Positions 27,659-37,349 of a DNA stretch of 41,167 nt are shown here, in pieces. The position numbers and the translations under genes were made by a program. The stretch covers positions 1 through 41,167 of the forward strand of contig QCCG01000011.1 of assembly GCA_003281335.1 (NCBI GenBank), in the 5' to 3' direction. Origin of the DNA: Prochlorococcus sp. AG-347-K19. GTDB lineage: Bacteria; Cyanobacteriota; Cyanobacteriia; PCC-6307; Cyanobiaceae. Positions within the stretch are counted from its first letter, which is position 1; each line of letters starts with the position of its first letter. The notes below the pieces were generated by a model. That model made no database searches. It was given only the letters and a program-made list of their open reading frames with translations, and had not been told where the DNA came from.

Positions 27659-28367
27659 TGTATCCCTTTCAATTAAAGGAAGATTAATCGTAGATGATGT
27701 TTCCATAATCGTTAATCCAGGGGAAGTTGTAGGTTTGATGGGACCTAATGGTGCTGGGAAAACTACAACTTTTAATCTTGCAGTTGGGAATATAAAACCA
27801 GATAAAGGTGAAATTTTAATGAATGGGAAAAATATAACCAATCTTCCTTTACCAATTAGATCAAGACTTGGGTTAGGGTACTTAACTCAGGAAGCGAGTA
27901 TATTTAGAGATCTCACTGTTAAGGATAATATAGATTTGGCTTTACAAAATTCATCTTATAGTAGAGCAGCTATAAGAAATAGAAGAGAACAATTAATTAA
28001 TGAATTTAATTTGAATAATTTTGTAGATAATTGTGGTTATCAACTTTCAGGAGGAGAGAGGAGGAGGTGTGAAATAGCTAGAGCTCTTACTGTAGGCAGA
28101 AAAGGACCTAGATATCTATTGTTAGACGAACCTTTTGCTGGGATCGATCCTCTAGCTGTTAATGATCTAAAGAAACTAATTCTTAAATTAAGTCGTGATG
28201 GGGTCGGTATTCTCATTACAGACCATAATGTGAGGGAAACCCTTTTAATTACTAACAAATCTTATGTATTAAGTGAGGGAAAAATTTTAGCTTACGGTTC
28301 ATCAAGGGAATTGGCTGATAATCCAATAGTTAAGAAGTATTATTTAGGAGATAATTTCAAACTTTGA
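27639..28367 (+). CDS. lptB: LPS transport ATPase LptB
   Basis: This 242-residue ABC ATPase has Walker A GPNGAGKT (35-42), Q-loop in YLTQEASIFRDLTV, ABC signature LSGGE (136-140), Walker B LLLDE (160-164) and the LptB-typical GIDPLAVNDLKKLI after it. LptB powers extraction of lipopolysaccharide from the inner membrane with LptF and LptG; none of the partners is recognisable in this window. The ATG at 27639 lies within the overlapping 38-codon ORF, so translation may be coupled. Confidence 0.94.
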   Translation: MNLNIHNVSLSIKGRLIVDDVSIIVNPGEVVGLMGPNGAGKTTTFNLAVGNIKPDKGEILMNGKNITNLPLPIRSRLGLGYLTQEASIFRDLTVKDNIDLALQNSSYSRAAIRNRREQLINEFNLNNFVDNCGYQLSGGERRRCEIARALTVGRKGPRYLLLDEPFAGIDPLAVNDLKKLILKLSRDGVGILITDHNVRETLLITNKSYVLSEGKILAYGSSRELADNPIVKKYYLGDNFKL

Positions 28368-28481
28368 AATGCTTTTTTTAAAATAAATTAAAAATTTATT
28401 ATTAAAGATTTACTCATATGAGAATGATTTAAATTATTATTTGGTTGTCGTTGGATATTAAAACTTGAGAAATTTCTAGAA

Positions 28482-29411
28482 ATGATACTAGATAATTTTT
28501 TTAAAAATTTAATATATGAACCTGTTTCAGTTTTAGGTCTTTTAGTTTTTTATTTTTTATTAATTAACTTACCAATATCTTTGGGTGCAGTTTTTAAAAA
28601 AAAGTCTTCTTCTGCTGTAAGACTTATTACGATTTTAGTGAACTTATTGATAACATTACAATTACTTTTTAGGTGGTCAATTTCTGGGCACTTTCCTATC
28701 AGCAATTTGTATGAATCTCTTTATTTCCTTACTTGGGGTATCACATTAGGTCAACTATTGGTTGAAAGAGAATACCAAGCTCCAATAATTCCCTCAATTG
28801 CTATACCTATTGAGTTACTGACTGTGGCTTTTGCTTGTTTTGTTTTACCTGAGGATTTGAAATTATCGTCCAACTTAGTTCCAGCTTTAAGGTCTAGTTG
28901 GTTAGTAATGCATGTTAGTGTCGTAATGCTTAGTTATGCAGCATTAATAATAGGTTCTTTACTTTCAATGTCCGTTTTGTTTATTAATAAGAATAAGCCC
29001 CTTCAAATCAGAAGTAGTTCTACAGGTATAGGAGGATTTAAACTTTCAAATAGCTATTCTGTAAATGATTTAGTTGAACCTATTGAATTTTCTCATTCAG
29101 AAGAATTAGATACATTAAGTTATCGTTCTATATTAATAGGCTTTGTTCTTTTAACTCTTGGTTTAATTTCTGGTGCGGTCTGGGCTAATGAAGCTTGGGG
29201 CACATGGTGGAGTTGGGATCCAAAAGAAACATGGGCATTTGTCTCATGGTTATTTTACGCCGCTTATCTGCATATGAGAATAAGCAAGGGTTGGCAGGGA
29301 CGTAGACCAGCGTTATTAGCATCTACAGGCTTTTTAGTAGTTTTAGTATGTTATTTAGGTGTTAATTTTTTAGGAATAGGGTTACATAGTTATGGCTGGA
29401 TATTTGGGTAA
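28482..29411 (+). CDS. ccsA: Cytochrome c biogenesis protein CcsA
   Basis: This 309-residue polytopic membrane protein belongs to the CcsA/ResC family, which with CcsB/Ccs1 delivers and ligates haem to c-type cytochromes on the lumenal side (system II). The haem-handling WWD signature reads WGTWWSWDPKE (239-249). About eight transmembrane helices are visible, and a His at the GLHSYGW end could serve as axial ligand. The start is ATG at 28482. The partner CcsB is not in this window. Targets would include cytochrome f and cytochrome c6 or c550. Confidence 0.95.
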   Translation: MILDNFFKNLIYEPVSVLGLLVFYFLLINLPISLGAVFKKKSSSAVRLITILVNLLITLQLLFRWSISGHFPISNLYESLYFLTWGITLGQLLVEREYQAPIIPSIAIPIELLTVAFACFVLPEDLKLSSNLVPALRSSWLVMHVSVVMLSYAALIIGSLLSMSVLFINKNKPLQIRSSSTGIGGFKLSNSYSVNDLVEPIEFSHSEELDTLSYRSILIGFVLLTLGLISGAVWANEAWGTWWSWDPKETWAFVSWLFYAAYLHMRISKGWQGRRPALLASTGFLVVLVCYLGVNFLGIGLHSYGWIFG

Positions 29412-29432
29412 TTTGTTAATCACCCAGAATAT

Positions 29433-30191
29433 TTATTGAGGTTCAGAAAGAACATTCCCCTTTTGAGCTTCTTTTGCAACTTTTCTCAAGTCATCACATC
29501 CCTCTTTTAATGTTGGGTAAGCAAACATTCCACTTCCTGCAATAAAACAATTAGCTCCAGCATCTGCACATTGCGAAATAGTCCAATTTGCTTTTATTCC
29601 TCCATCAACTTCAATGTCGACATTTAAGTTTTTTTCGATAACAAAGTTTCTTATTTCTCTTATTTTATTAAGCATTGTTGGTATATAAGCTTGTCCACCA
29701 AAGCCTGGATTAACTGTCATAACTAAAACATGATCAACCATATCCATAATGTTTTTAATCATTTCAAAAGGAGTATGAGGGTTTAATGCAACAGAGGGAG
29801 ATCCTCCTAAATCTTTTATTCTTCCGAGAACTCTATGCAAATGAATATTTGCTTCGGCATGAGCTATTACTACTCCTGGTTCACCATTCGCTCCCTTTGT
29901 AGCGTTTACATAAGATTCAAGCATGGTTTCGCAGTTGTATTGACTAACCATTAATTGAGTTTCAAAAGGGACATTGCAATATTTCCTGCACGCCGCAATC
30001 ATTTCAGGACCGAATGTAAGATTTGGCACGAAATTCCCATCCATTACATCAAATTGAATTCTATCTACCCCAGCTTCCTCGAGCTCTTTCACACATGCCC
30101 CCATATTTGCCCAATCTGCTGGTAAAACTGAAGGAATTATTTGAATTGGTCTATTAACACCAGCTAAGATTGTTTGATTTGACTCAGTCAT
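29433..30191 (-). CDS. rpe: Ribulose-phosphate 3-epimerase
   Basis: This 252-residue TIM-barrel enzyme interconverts ribulose-5-phosphate and xylulose-5-phosphate in the Calvin and pentose phosphate cycles. Family motifs are QFDVMDGNFVPNLTFGP (with catalytic and metal-binding Asp), VIAHAEA, MTVNPGFGGQAYI and IEVDGGIKANW. The N-terminus has about 15 extra residues before the barrel, as in other cyanobacteria. It diverges from glpX, another Calvin cycle gene, across a 187-base region containing a long dyad. Confidence 0.96.
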   Translation of the reverse strand: MTESNQTILAGVNRPIQIIPSVLPADWANMGACVKELEEAGVDRIQFDVMDGNFVPNLTFGPEMIAACRKYCNVPFETQLMVSQYNCETMLESYVNATKGANGEPGVVIAHAEANIHLHRVLGRIKDLGGSPSVALNPHTPFEMIKNIMDMVDHVLVMTVNPGFGGQAYIPTMLNKIREIRNFVIEKNLNVDIEVDGGIKANWTISQCADAGANCFIAGSGMFAYPTLKEGCDDLRKVAKEAQKGNVLSEPQ

Positions 30192-30309
30192 TTAATTTTT
30201 AAAATATTTAATAAAGATACTATATTTAGTTGTTTATTCCTAATTTCAAGTCACGGCCTGATAAAGTATCTCCTGTAAAGAGTTAAAAAAAGCTTACTAG
30301 CATAATAAT

Positions 30310-30338
30310 TCTTATAAAAAATGACATTTTTTATGAGA
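30310..30338. promoter_or_regulatory. Dyad in the divergent rpe/glpX intergenic region
   Basis: ATAAAAAATG (30314-30323) and CATTTTTTAT (30325-30334) are perfect inverted repeats around one central base. With one G-T step the symmetry extends to TCTT...GAGA, covering 30310-30338. It lies 40 bases before the glpX start and about 120 bases before the rpe start, where an operator or promoter element for both Calvin cycle genes would be. It may be a binding site for a dimeric regulator; an RNA hairpin is possible but would have a tiny loop. Confidence 0.5.
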
Positions 30339-30378
30339 TCATACTCAAAACCTTTATGAAAATCCTCAAAATTTAATT

Positions 30379-31380
30379 GTGAATCAAACTTTAATTCAAG
30401 AAATTCTCGAAGTTGTCGAGCAAGCAGCTATTGCATCAGCAAAACTAACAGGACTTGGTCAAAAAGATGAAGCTGATGCTGCAGCTGTAGAAGCAATGAG
30501 ATTGCGAATGGGCAAAATTGAAATGAAAGGGAAAATTGTTATTGGAGAAGGTGAAAGAGATGAAGCACCTATGCTTTATATAGGTGAAGAGGTAGGTAGT
30601 GGAAATGGCCCAGGGGTTGACTTTGCAGTAGATCCTTGTGAAGGAACAAATCTTTGTGCGAATAATCAAAGAGGTTCTATGGCCGTTTTAGCTGCCTCTG
30701 ATACGGGTGGTCTTTTCAATGCGCCTGATTTTTACATGAACAAATTAGCAGCGCCTGCTGCTGCCAAAGGTAAAGTAGATATTAGAAATACAGCTACTGA
30801 AAACTTGAAGATACTAAGTGATTGCTTGGGCCTTTCTATTGATGAGCTTACTGTAGTTGTAATGGATAGAACTAGACATAAAGACTTAATTAAAGAGATT
30901 CGAGGATGTGGTGCAAAAGTACAACCGATTTCTGATGGTGATGTTCAAGCTGCGATTGCATGCGGTTTTGCAGGGACTGGAACACATTGCTTGATGGGTA
31001 TAGGTGCAGCTCCAGAGGGTGTTATTTCAGCTGCTGCAATGAGAGCTCTCGGCGGACACTTTCAAGGACAACTAGTTTATGATCCGGCAATCGCTCAAAC
31101 TTCTGAATGGGCTGATTACACAAAAGAAGGAAATATAAAACGTCTTAATGAAATGGGCATAACAGATATAGATAAAATCTATGAAGCAAATGAATTGGCA
31201 TCGGGAGAAAATGTTGTTTTCGCTGGAAGTGGAATAACTGATGGATTATTATTTGACGGAGTTAAATTTGAAAGGGATTGTGTAAGAACAAGTAGTCTAG
31301 TTATTAGTACATTAGATAGTACTGCAAGGTTCACAAACACTGTCCATATAAAAGATGGTGCTAAGAGTATCAGCCTTTAA
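30379..31380 (+). CDS. glpX: Class II fructose-1,6-/sedoheptulose-1,7-bisphosphatase
   Basis: This 333-residue GlpX-type enzyme carries both bisphosphatase activities of the cyanobacterial Calvin cycle. Motifs include [18 protein letters not shown] (metal-binding acidic residues), [11 protein letters not shown] (metal and phosphate site), [11 protein letters not shown] and [20 protein letters not shown]. The start is GTG at 30379, and no ATG is suitably placed. It diverges from rpe and is followed 18 bases later by hemA. In relatives the enzyme is AMP-inhibited and redox-regulated; that control cannot be read here. Confidence 0.95.
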   Translation: MNQTLIQEILEVVEQAAIASAKLTGLGQKDEADAAAVEAMRLRMGKIEMKGKIVIGEGERDEAPMLYIGEEVGSGNGPGVDFAVDPCEGTNLCANNQRGSMAVLAASDTGGLFNAPDFYMNKLAAPAAAKGKVDIRNTATENLKILSDCLGLSIDELTVVVMDRTRHKDLIKEIRGCGAKVQPISDGDVQAAIACGFAGTGTHCLMGIGAAPEGVISAAAMRALGGHFQGQLVYDPAIAQTSEWADYTKEGNIKRLNEMGITDIDKIYEANELASGENVVFAGSGITDGLLFDGVKFERDCVRTSSLVISTLDSTARFTNTVHIKDGAKSISL

Positions 31381-31398
31381 AAATTCACTTTTGATTTT

Positions 31399-32709
31399 AT
31401 GCATATTGTTGTCGTCGGACTGAGTCATCGCACGGCACCTGTCGAAGTGCGTGAGAAGTTAAGTATTCCTGACCAATCTATAACAGAGTCATTGAAAGCA
31501 TTAAAAGCTTTCTCTGATGTATTAGAGGTCTCAATTTTAAGTACTTGTAATAGGCTGGAAATATATGCACTAGTAAAGGATAAAAATACTGGAATTTCAT
31601 CTATTAAAGAATTCATATCAAAATATTCTGGAATTATTTTTGAAGATTTAAATCCACATCTTTTTTGCTTTAGACAGGAAGAAGCAGTTTTGCATTTGAT
31701 GAAAGTCTCGGCAGGACTCGATAGCCTCGTTTTAGGGGAAGGACAAATCCTTTCGCAGGTAAAAAAAATGATGAGATTAGGTCAAGAGAATCAATCTACT
31801 GGACCAATTCTTAATAGATTATTAACTCAATCAGTTAGTACGGGTAAAAAGGTAAGATCCGAAACAAATTTAGGAACTGGAGCTGTGTCAATCAGTTCAG
31901 CAGCGGTAGAACTAGCTCAATTAAAAATTGGTCAAGAAAAGGGTTTTGATACTCTTGTAAGTTTGGAATCAGAGAACGTCCTTGTTGTTGGCGCCGGAAG
32001 AATGAGTAGGCTTTTAATTACTCATTTAAAATCAAAAGGATGTCATAAACTTATCCTTTTAAATAGAAATATTGATAGAGCATTAAATCTTGCTCAAGAC
32101 TTCCCTGATTTAGAGATTGTTTGTAAAGGGTTAAACGAATTAAAAGAAAACATATCATTATCTTCGCTTGTTTTCACCAGTACTGCTTCTGAAGAGCCTA
32201 TTATCGATCTTTCAAAAATTGAAAAAATAAATTTGAGTAATAGACTTAAATTTATTGATATTGGCGTACCTAGAAATATATCTAATGATGTCAAACAACA
32301 TGAATTTGTTAAATCATTTGATGTTGATGACTTACAAGAGGTCGTTTCAAGAAATCAAGAATTTAGACAGAAAATAGCAAAGGAAGCGGAATCTTTAGTA
32401 GAAGAAGAAAGGATCATTTTTCTAGAATGGTGGGCAAGTTTAGAGGCCGTTCCAGTAATTAATAAACTTAGGTCAGATTTGGAGTTAATTAGAAAAGAGG
32501 AATTGCAAAAAGCACTTAGCAGAATGGGACCAGATTTTTCGGCTAGAGAAAGAAAAGTTGTGGAAGCTCTGACTAAAGGAATAATTAATAAAATACTCCA
32601 TACGCCGGTCACCAAGTTGAGAAGTCCTCAATCAAGAGAAGAAAGACAAGTTTCTTTGAAAATCGTTGAAAAATTGTTTTCTTTAGTAGAAGAGGATAAA
32701 AATATCTAA
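31399..32709 (+). CDS. hemA: Glutamyl-tRNA reductase
   Basis: This 436-residue enzyme reduces glutamyl-tRNA(Glu) to glutamate-1-semialdehyde, the first committed step to haem, chlorophyll and bilins. The catalytic Cys is C50 in ILSTCNRLEIYA. GLDSLVLGEGQILSQVK contributes to the active site, and the NADPH domain has VLVVGAGRMSRLL. The C-terminal dimerisation helices are present (LRSPQSREERQVSLKIVEKL). The gene lies 18 bases after glpX, so the two may share a transcript. Confidence 0.97.
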   Translation: MHIVVVGLSHRTAPVEVREKLSIPDQSITESLKALKAFSDVLEVSILSTCNRLEIYALVKDKNTGISSIKEFISKYSGIIFEDLNPHLFCFRQEEAVLHLMKVSAGLDSLVLGEGQILSQVKKMMRLGQENQSTGPILNRLLTQSVSTGKKVRSETNLGTGAVSISSAAVELAQLKIGQEKGFDTLVSLESENVLVVGAGRMSRLLITHLKSKGCHKLILLNRNIDRALNLAQDFPDLEIVCKGLNELKENISLSSLVFTSTASEEPIIDLSKIEKINLSNRLKFIDIGVPRNISNDVKQHEFVKSFDVDDLQEVVSRNQEFRQKIAKEAESLVEEERIIFLEWWASLEAVPVINKLRSDLELIRKEELQKALSRMGPDFSARERKVVEALTKGIINKILHTPVTKLRSPQSREERQVSLKIVEKLFSLVEEDKNI

Positions 32710-32839
32710 CTTTTTTCGATTTATATTAAGTTTTTCCAGTGATTTATCGAAATACCTTTGTAAACTGACCATTTGTATTTCTAAATATGCCCATAATCAG
32801 TTACTTTAAGTAGTTGTATATATACCTCCATTAGATTGA

Positions 32840-34135
32840 ATGAAGCGTGTGTTGGCCATAATCCTCGGAGGAGGAAAAGGTTCTAGACTTTACCCTCTAA
32901 CAAAAATGAGGGCTAAACCTGCTGTGCCATTGGCAGGTAAGTATCGTTTGATAGATATTCCGATTAGTAATTGTATAAATTCAGGCATTGAAAAAATGTA
33001 CGTATTGACCCAGTTCAATAGTGCATCTCTAAATAGACATATAGGAAGAACCTATAATTTAAATGGCCCTTTTGGCCAAGGATTTGTGGAGGTTTTAGCT
33101 GCACAACAGACTCCTGATAGTCCGAAGTGGTTTGAAGGTACTGCTGACGCTGTAAGAAAATACCAATGGTTATTTCAAGAATGGGATGTTGATGAATATT
33201 TAATATTGTCAGGTGATCAACTGTATAGAATGGACTATAGTTTATTTGTTCAACATCATAGAGATAATGGTGCTGATTTAACTGTTGCAGCATTGCCTGT
33301 TGATGAAGCTCAAGCAGAAGGTTTTGGCCTAATGAGAACCGATGATGTAGGAAATATAAAAGAATTTAGTGAAAAGCCTACTGGAGAGAAGTTGAAGGCT
33401 ATGGCAGTAGATACTTCAAAATTTGGATTAAGTAAGGACTCAGCTGCAGAAAAACCATATCTAGCCTCTATGGGGATTTACGTTTTTAGCAGAAATACTC
33501 TCTTCGATCTTCTAAATAAATTTCCTAATTACACGGATTTTGGTAAGGACATAATTCCAGAAGCCCTCAATAGAGGCGATACTCTTAAAAGTTATGTATT
33601 CGATGATTATTGGGAAGATATCGGCACAATTGGGGCATTCTTTGAGTCAAACCTTGCATTGACTGAGCAACCAAAACCTCCATTTAGTTTTTATGATGAG
33701 AAATTTCCAATTTATACTAGACCTAGATTTTTACCCCCTTCAAAACTTGTAGATGCTCAAATTACTGATTCAATTGTTTGTGAAGGCACAATCTTGAAGT
33801 CATGCAGTATTTTACATTGTGTTTTAGGTGTAAGAAGCCGGATTGAAAGTGACTCGGTTCTTGAGGATACTCTTGTTATGGGAGCCGATTTCTTTGAATC
33901 CCCTGAAGAGAGGATTGAATTAAGAAAAGGGGGCGGAACGCCTCTTGGAGTAGGTGAAGGGACTACTGTAAAAAGAGCAATTCTTGATAAGAACACAAGA
34001 ATTGGCGATAATGTCGTGATCATTAATAAGGATCGAGTAGAAGAAGCAGATAAACCAGAATTAGGCTTTTATATCAGAAATGGAATTGTTGTAGTAGTTA
34101 AAAATGCAACTATTGCAAACGGAACTGTTATTTAA
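32840..34135 (+). CDS. glgC: Glucose-1-phosphate adenylyltransferase
   Basis: This 431-residue enzyme makes ADP-glucose for glycogen synthesis. The N-terminal pyrophosphorylase site reads [34 protein letters not shown] and [14 protein letters not shown] are substrate-binding segments, and [13 protein letters not shown] holds the catalytic Asp. The C-terminal left-handed beta-helix includes the regulatory region. Cyanobacterial enzymes are activated by 3-phosphoglycerate and inhibited by phosphate. It is preceded by a 130-base gap, so it probably has its own promoter, and is followed by gnd. Confidence 0.97.
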   Translation: MKRVLAIILGGGKGSRLYPLTKMRAKPAVPLAGKYRLIDIPISNCINSGIEKMYVLTQFNSASLNRHIGRTYNLNGPFGQGFVEVLAAQQTPDSPKWFEGTADAVRKYQWLFQEWDVDEYLILSGDQLYRMDYSLFVQHHRDNGADLTVAALPVDEAQAEGFGLMRTDDVGNIKEFSEKPTGEKLKAMAVDTSKFGLSKDSAAEKPYLASMGIYVFSRNTLFDLLNKFPNYTDFGKDIIPEALNRGDTLKSYVFDDYWEDIGTIGAFFESNLALTEQPKPPFSFYDEKFPIYTRPRFLPPSKLVDAQITDSIVCEGTILKSCSILHCVLGVRSRIESDSVLEDTLVMGADFFESPEERIELRKGGGTPLGVGEGTTVKRAILDKNTRIGDNVVIINKDRVEEADKPELGFYIRNGIVVVVKNATIANGTVI

Positions 34136-34229
34136 TTCTTTTCCATCATTTTTCGCTGACATAAGTATTTTTTTTGAGCAATTTTGTTGAGTTGCAGGCA
34201 CACTGTATTTATTGAGTTTTTAATTTTTT

Positions 34230-35648
34230 ATGTCCAAGGCACATTTTGGTTTAATAGGTCTTGGTGTTATGGGCGAAAATTTAGTTCTTAACGCAGAGAG
34301 AAATGGATTTTCTAGTGTAGTTTTTAATAGGACTTACTCAAAAACCGAGGAATTTTTACAAGGCCGTGGCCTTGGGAAGAATATAGAAGGAGCTGAAACT
34401 CTTCAAGAATTTGTTAATAAGCTAGAGAGACCTAGAAGAATTCTAATGATGGTAAAAGCTGGGCCCGCAACAGATGCTGTCATTGATAATATTTCTGAAT
34501 ATCTAGAGGAAGGAGATTTATTAATAGATGGCGGCAACTCTCAATTTAAAGATACAGAAAGAAGGGTGAATACTCTTGAAAGTAAAAGTTTTGGGTACAT
34601 TGGGATGGGAGTTTCTGGAGGGGCCAAAGGAGCTTTAGAGGGTCCAAGTATGATGCCCGGTGGTACTAAGGCTTCATATGATGCAATAGAAAGCTTATTA
34701 ACAAAAATGGCTGCCAAAGTTGAAGACGGCCCATGTGTTGCATATGTTGGACCAGGAGGCTCAGGTCATTTTGTGAAAACTGTTCATAACGGAATTGAAT
34801 ATGGAATTGAACAAATACTTGCAGAAGCTTATGACCTTATGAAGAGAGTCAAAGGTATGAACGGTCAGCAAATGTCAGAGGTATTTGGTATTTGGAATAA
34901 TACTGATGAATTAGCTTCTTATCTTGTTGAGATAACAGAGATTTGTCTAAATACAAAAGATGAGATAACTGGAGATGATGTTGTAGAAAAAATATTAGAT
35001 AAAGCTGGCCAGAAAGGTACAGGGTTATGGACTGTTGTAAGTGCTCTAGAACTGGGGGTATCAGTCCCAACTATTTATGCATCTTTAAATGCAAGAGTAA
35101 TGAGTTCTTTAAAAGAGCAACGTAGTGAGATTGAAAAAACTATTCCATCTAAAGAGATGGAGGATTTTGATTTAGGAAATATATCAGATGGAATGAAACC
35201 TTTATTTGATGCTGTAGTCCTTGCCACAATTGCTAGCTATGCCCAGGGGATGGACATTTTAAGAGAAGCATCTGCAGTATATAACTATGGTTTGAATATG
35301 TCATCAATTGCTCAAATATGGAAAGGTGGTTGCATAATTAGATCAAAATTATTAAGTAAAATTCAAGATGCTTATAACAAAGATCCTAATCTAAAAAATT
35401 TAATTTTTGATGATTGGTTCAATAATGAAATTGCGACAAGATTAGATAACTTAGCTAAAGTTGTTTCTTTATCCACAAAAGCTGGTATACCAGTCCCATG
35501 TTTATCCAGTACCTTAGATTATTTGAATAGTTATAGAACCAATAGACTTCCTCAGAACCTTGTTCAGGCAATGAGAGACTGTTTTGGCTCTCATACATAT
35601 GAAAGAATTGATAAGGAAGGTAGTTTTCATACTGAATGGATGAAATGA
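34230..35648 (+). CDS. gnd: 6-phosphogluconate dehydrogenase
   Basis: This 472-residue oxidative pentose phosphate enzyme converts 6-phosphogluconate to ribulose-5-phosphate, making NADPH and CO2. The coenzyme motif is GLGVMGENLVLNAERNGF, with NRT (33-35) fitting NADP. The active site is GPGGSGHFVKTVHNGIEYG, with the catalytic Lys at 183. The full family length is present. Its stop overlaps the probable start of pgl (ATGA), coupling two consecutive steps of the pathway. Confidence 0.97.
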   Translation: MSKAHFGLIGLGVMGENLVLNAERNGFSSVVFNRTYSKTEEFLQGRGLGKNIEGAETLQEFVNKLERPRRILMMVKAGPATDAVIDNISEYLEEGDLLIDGGNSQFKDTERRVNTLESKSFGYIGMGVSGGAKGALEGPSMMPGGTKASYDAIESLLTKMAAKVEDGPCVAYVGPGGSGHFVKTVHNGIEYGIEQILAEAYDLMKRVKGMNGQQMSEVFGIWNNTDELASYLVEITEICLNTKDEITGDDVVEKILDKAGQKGTGLWTVVSALELGVSVPTIYASLNARVMSSLKEQRSEIEKTIPSKEMEDFDLGNISDGMKPLFDAVVLATIASYAQGMDILREASAVYNYGLNMSSIAQIWKGGCIIRSKLLSKIQDAYNKDPNLKNLIFDDWFNNEIATRLDNLAKVVSLSTKAGIPVPCLSSTLDYLNSYRTNRLPQNLVQAMRDCFGSHTYERIDKEGSFHTEWMK

Positions 35649-36373
35649 TTGAAAAGGTTAAAAATGGATATACACTTAACATTTACAAAGACAAGTTAGA
35701 TCTATCAACAGCGGCTTTTAAGTTTATTGAAAGTCACATTATTCATACTTTAAAAAAGAAAGAAAGGTTCAAATTTTGTGTAAGTGGAGGTTCAACTCCT
35801 AAATCTGTCTATAAGCTTTTATCAAAAAGTGATCTTAGATGGGATATGGTTGATGTCTTTTTAGGTGATGAAAGATGTGTTGATCCAAAATCAGAATTGA
35901 GTAACTCGTTAATGTTGAAGAATTCATTGTTAACTAATTTTGGATCTAAAGCTTTTTTTTATGAAATTTTTAATGATTTAAATGCTGATGATGAAACTAC
36001 AAAAAATCAATTTATTTCCAAATTATTTGAAAAATGCGGATCAAACCCTCCAACTTTTGATTTAACATTATTAGGTCTTGGAGACGATGGTCATACAGCC
36101 TCACTATTCCCTTATCAAAAAAATATTGATGTAGATGATTTTGTTATTTTTAATGAAGGTAAGGGTCTAAAAAGAATTTCATTAACTCCAAAGGTGCTTT
36201 CAGCTTCTTCAAAGATAGTATTTTTAGTTAGTGGAGCTTCTAAAAGAATTGCATTTGAGAGGTTATTAGATGAAAAAGAGCCACCAGATAGAACACCATC
36301 AAAATTAATAAAATCTATTAATCAAATTTCAATATTTTGTGATCAGGAATCAGCAAAAGAATTAGAAATTTAG
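35645..36373 (+). CDS. pgl: 6-phosphogluconolactonase
   Basis: The product hydrolyses 6-phosphogluconolactone, the step just before gnd. Family motifs are FCVSGGSTPKSVYKLL, DVFLGDERCV and LLGLGDDGHTASLFP. The ATG at 35645 overlaps the gnd stop as ATGA and gives 242 residues; an in-frame ATG at 35636 would add three and overlap gnd by 13 bases. The coupled gnd-pgl order suggests co-regulated NADPH production in the dark. The CIA30 gene follows after 30 bases. Confidence 0.95.
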   Translation: MIEKVKNGYTLNIYKDKLDLSTAAFKFIESHIIHTLKKKERFKFCVSGGSTPKSVYKLLSKSDLRWDMVDVFLGDERCVDPKSELSNSLMLKNSLLTNFGSKAFFYEIFNDLNADDETTKNQFISKLFEKCGSNPPTFDLTLLGLGDDGHTASLFPYQKNIDVDDFVIFNEGKGLKRISLTPKVLSASSKIVFLVSGASKRIAFERLLDEKEPPDRTPSKLIKSINQISIFCDQESAKELEI

Positions 36374-36403
36374 TTAAAGTCTATTAATAATTTAAATTAT
36401 TTA

Positions 36404-36952
36404 ATGAGTAAGAAAAAATTTTTATTCCAGAAAAAGGAGTTCGATGGTTGGAAAACATTAAATGATACTGTTATGGGCGGATCAAGTTCAGCTTTTTGTG
36501 AAATTTCAAATTCGGGATTGATATTAAAGGGGAATATTGTCGAGAAAGCAGGAGGATTTGTTAGTTGTAGATCGTCTATGTATAAACCTTCATTAAATGT
36601 ATCTCAGTATTCATCCTTTGAATTAAATATTGATGGACAAGGAAGAACTTTTAAATTTGCTGTCGCTTGTGAAGATGATCTACTAGGACTAACCGAATTT
36701 ATTCCGGGTGGACTTAGATGGATTAAATCATTCCCAACAAAAAAATTCGGTACAACAAATGTTCAAATTCCTTTTAATGAGTTAAAACCTTCAGTAAGAG
36801 CTAATAAAGTACGTTTTCCATTTAAATTCAAGCCATCTAAAATCAAAAGATTGCAACTACTACACTCTAAGTTCGGTGATGATGGATTACTTAATAATGA
36901 GTTTAAACAGGGTTCAATAAAAGTTTTAATTAAATCAATAAGTGTTATTTGA
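36404..36952 (+). CDS. CIA30-domain protein
   Basis: The 182-residue protein is essentially one CIA30 domain (complex I intermediate-associated protein 30): LNDTVMGGSSSAFCEISNSG, GGFVSCRS and a DGLLNNEFKQGSIKVLIKSI end. The fold is a galactose-binding-like beta sandwich. CIA30 proteins assist assembly of respiratory complex I in eukaryotes, and related plant proteins act in photosystem II biogenesis. No signal peptide is seen. It lies after gnd-pgl and overlaps the next gene by 11 bases, so the four are likely one unit. Confidence 0.85.
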   Translation: MSKKKFLFQKKEFDGWKTLNDTVMGGSSSAFCEISNSGLILKGNIVEKAGGFVSCRSSMYKPSLNVSQYSSFELNIDGQGRTFKFAVACEDDLLGLTEFIPGGLRWIKSFPTKKFGTTNVQIPFNELKPSVRANKVRFPFKFKPSKIKRLQLLHSKFGDDGLLNNEFKQGSIKVLIKSISVI

Positions 36953-37328
36953 AAATACTGCTAAAAATATAGAGAGCTTAATCGCTAAGTCAGCAGATTT
37001 AACAAATAAACCTTTTGTTCATTCTGTAGTAAAAATAAATGGAGAATACGAATTCGAAGATGAAGATATTGATTTAACAGTTAATATCTTATGTCGGGAT
37101 AAAGAAGGTAAAAGACTAGAAATTTATGATCTTGAATTAGAACTTTTTAAATCAAATAAAGAATTGGTTTTAGTAATCTCAAAACTTAACTTCCATAATG
37201 AACCAATATTATGGTGTGGAGTTAAAACATTATGGATGGATAGCAATAATGGGAAAAAATGCAACTCACCAAAATACAGCAGTAGATTGGAAAATTTGGC
37301 AAATAGGATAAAAAGTTTTATTGATTAA
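36942..37328 (+). CDS. 128-residue protein of unknown function
   Basis: The frame starts with GTG at 36942 (or TTG at 36945), overlapping the CIA30 gene by 11 bases. The protein is soluble, acidic in the middle (YEFEDEDIDLTVNIL), with alternating beta-strand-like segments, and ends in a helix (SSRLENLANRIKSFID). No family is recognised. Overlap with the CIA30 gene suggests stoichiometric expression and perhaps a shared complex. It converges on ilvD with a 21-base gap. Confidence 0.7.
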   Translation: MLFENTAKNIESLIAKSADLTNKPFVHSVVKINGEYEFEDEDIDLTVNILCRDKEGKRLEIYDLELELFKSNKELVLVISKLNFHNEPILWCGVKTLWMDSNNGKKCNSPKYSSRLENLANRIKSFID

Positions 37329-37349
37329 GAAAATAAAAATTGAGCTGAT

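Noticed and set aside
28413..28422. CTCATATGAG palindrome upstream of ccsA
   Set aside because: A perfect 10-base palindrome is expected by chance in AT-rich spacers of this size, and there is no second copy or promoter context.
32714..32752. TTTCGAT and ATCGAAA arms after hemA as a terminator
   Set aside because: The 7-base stem has a 25-base loop and no T-run directly after it, so it is not a convincing intrinsic terminator.
32816..32825. GTATATATAC before glgC as an NtcA site
   Set aside because: NtcA sites are GTA-N8-TAC; here the spacing is 4 and the element is only 14 bases before the start codon. A TATA-like promoter element is possible but unsupported.
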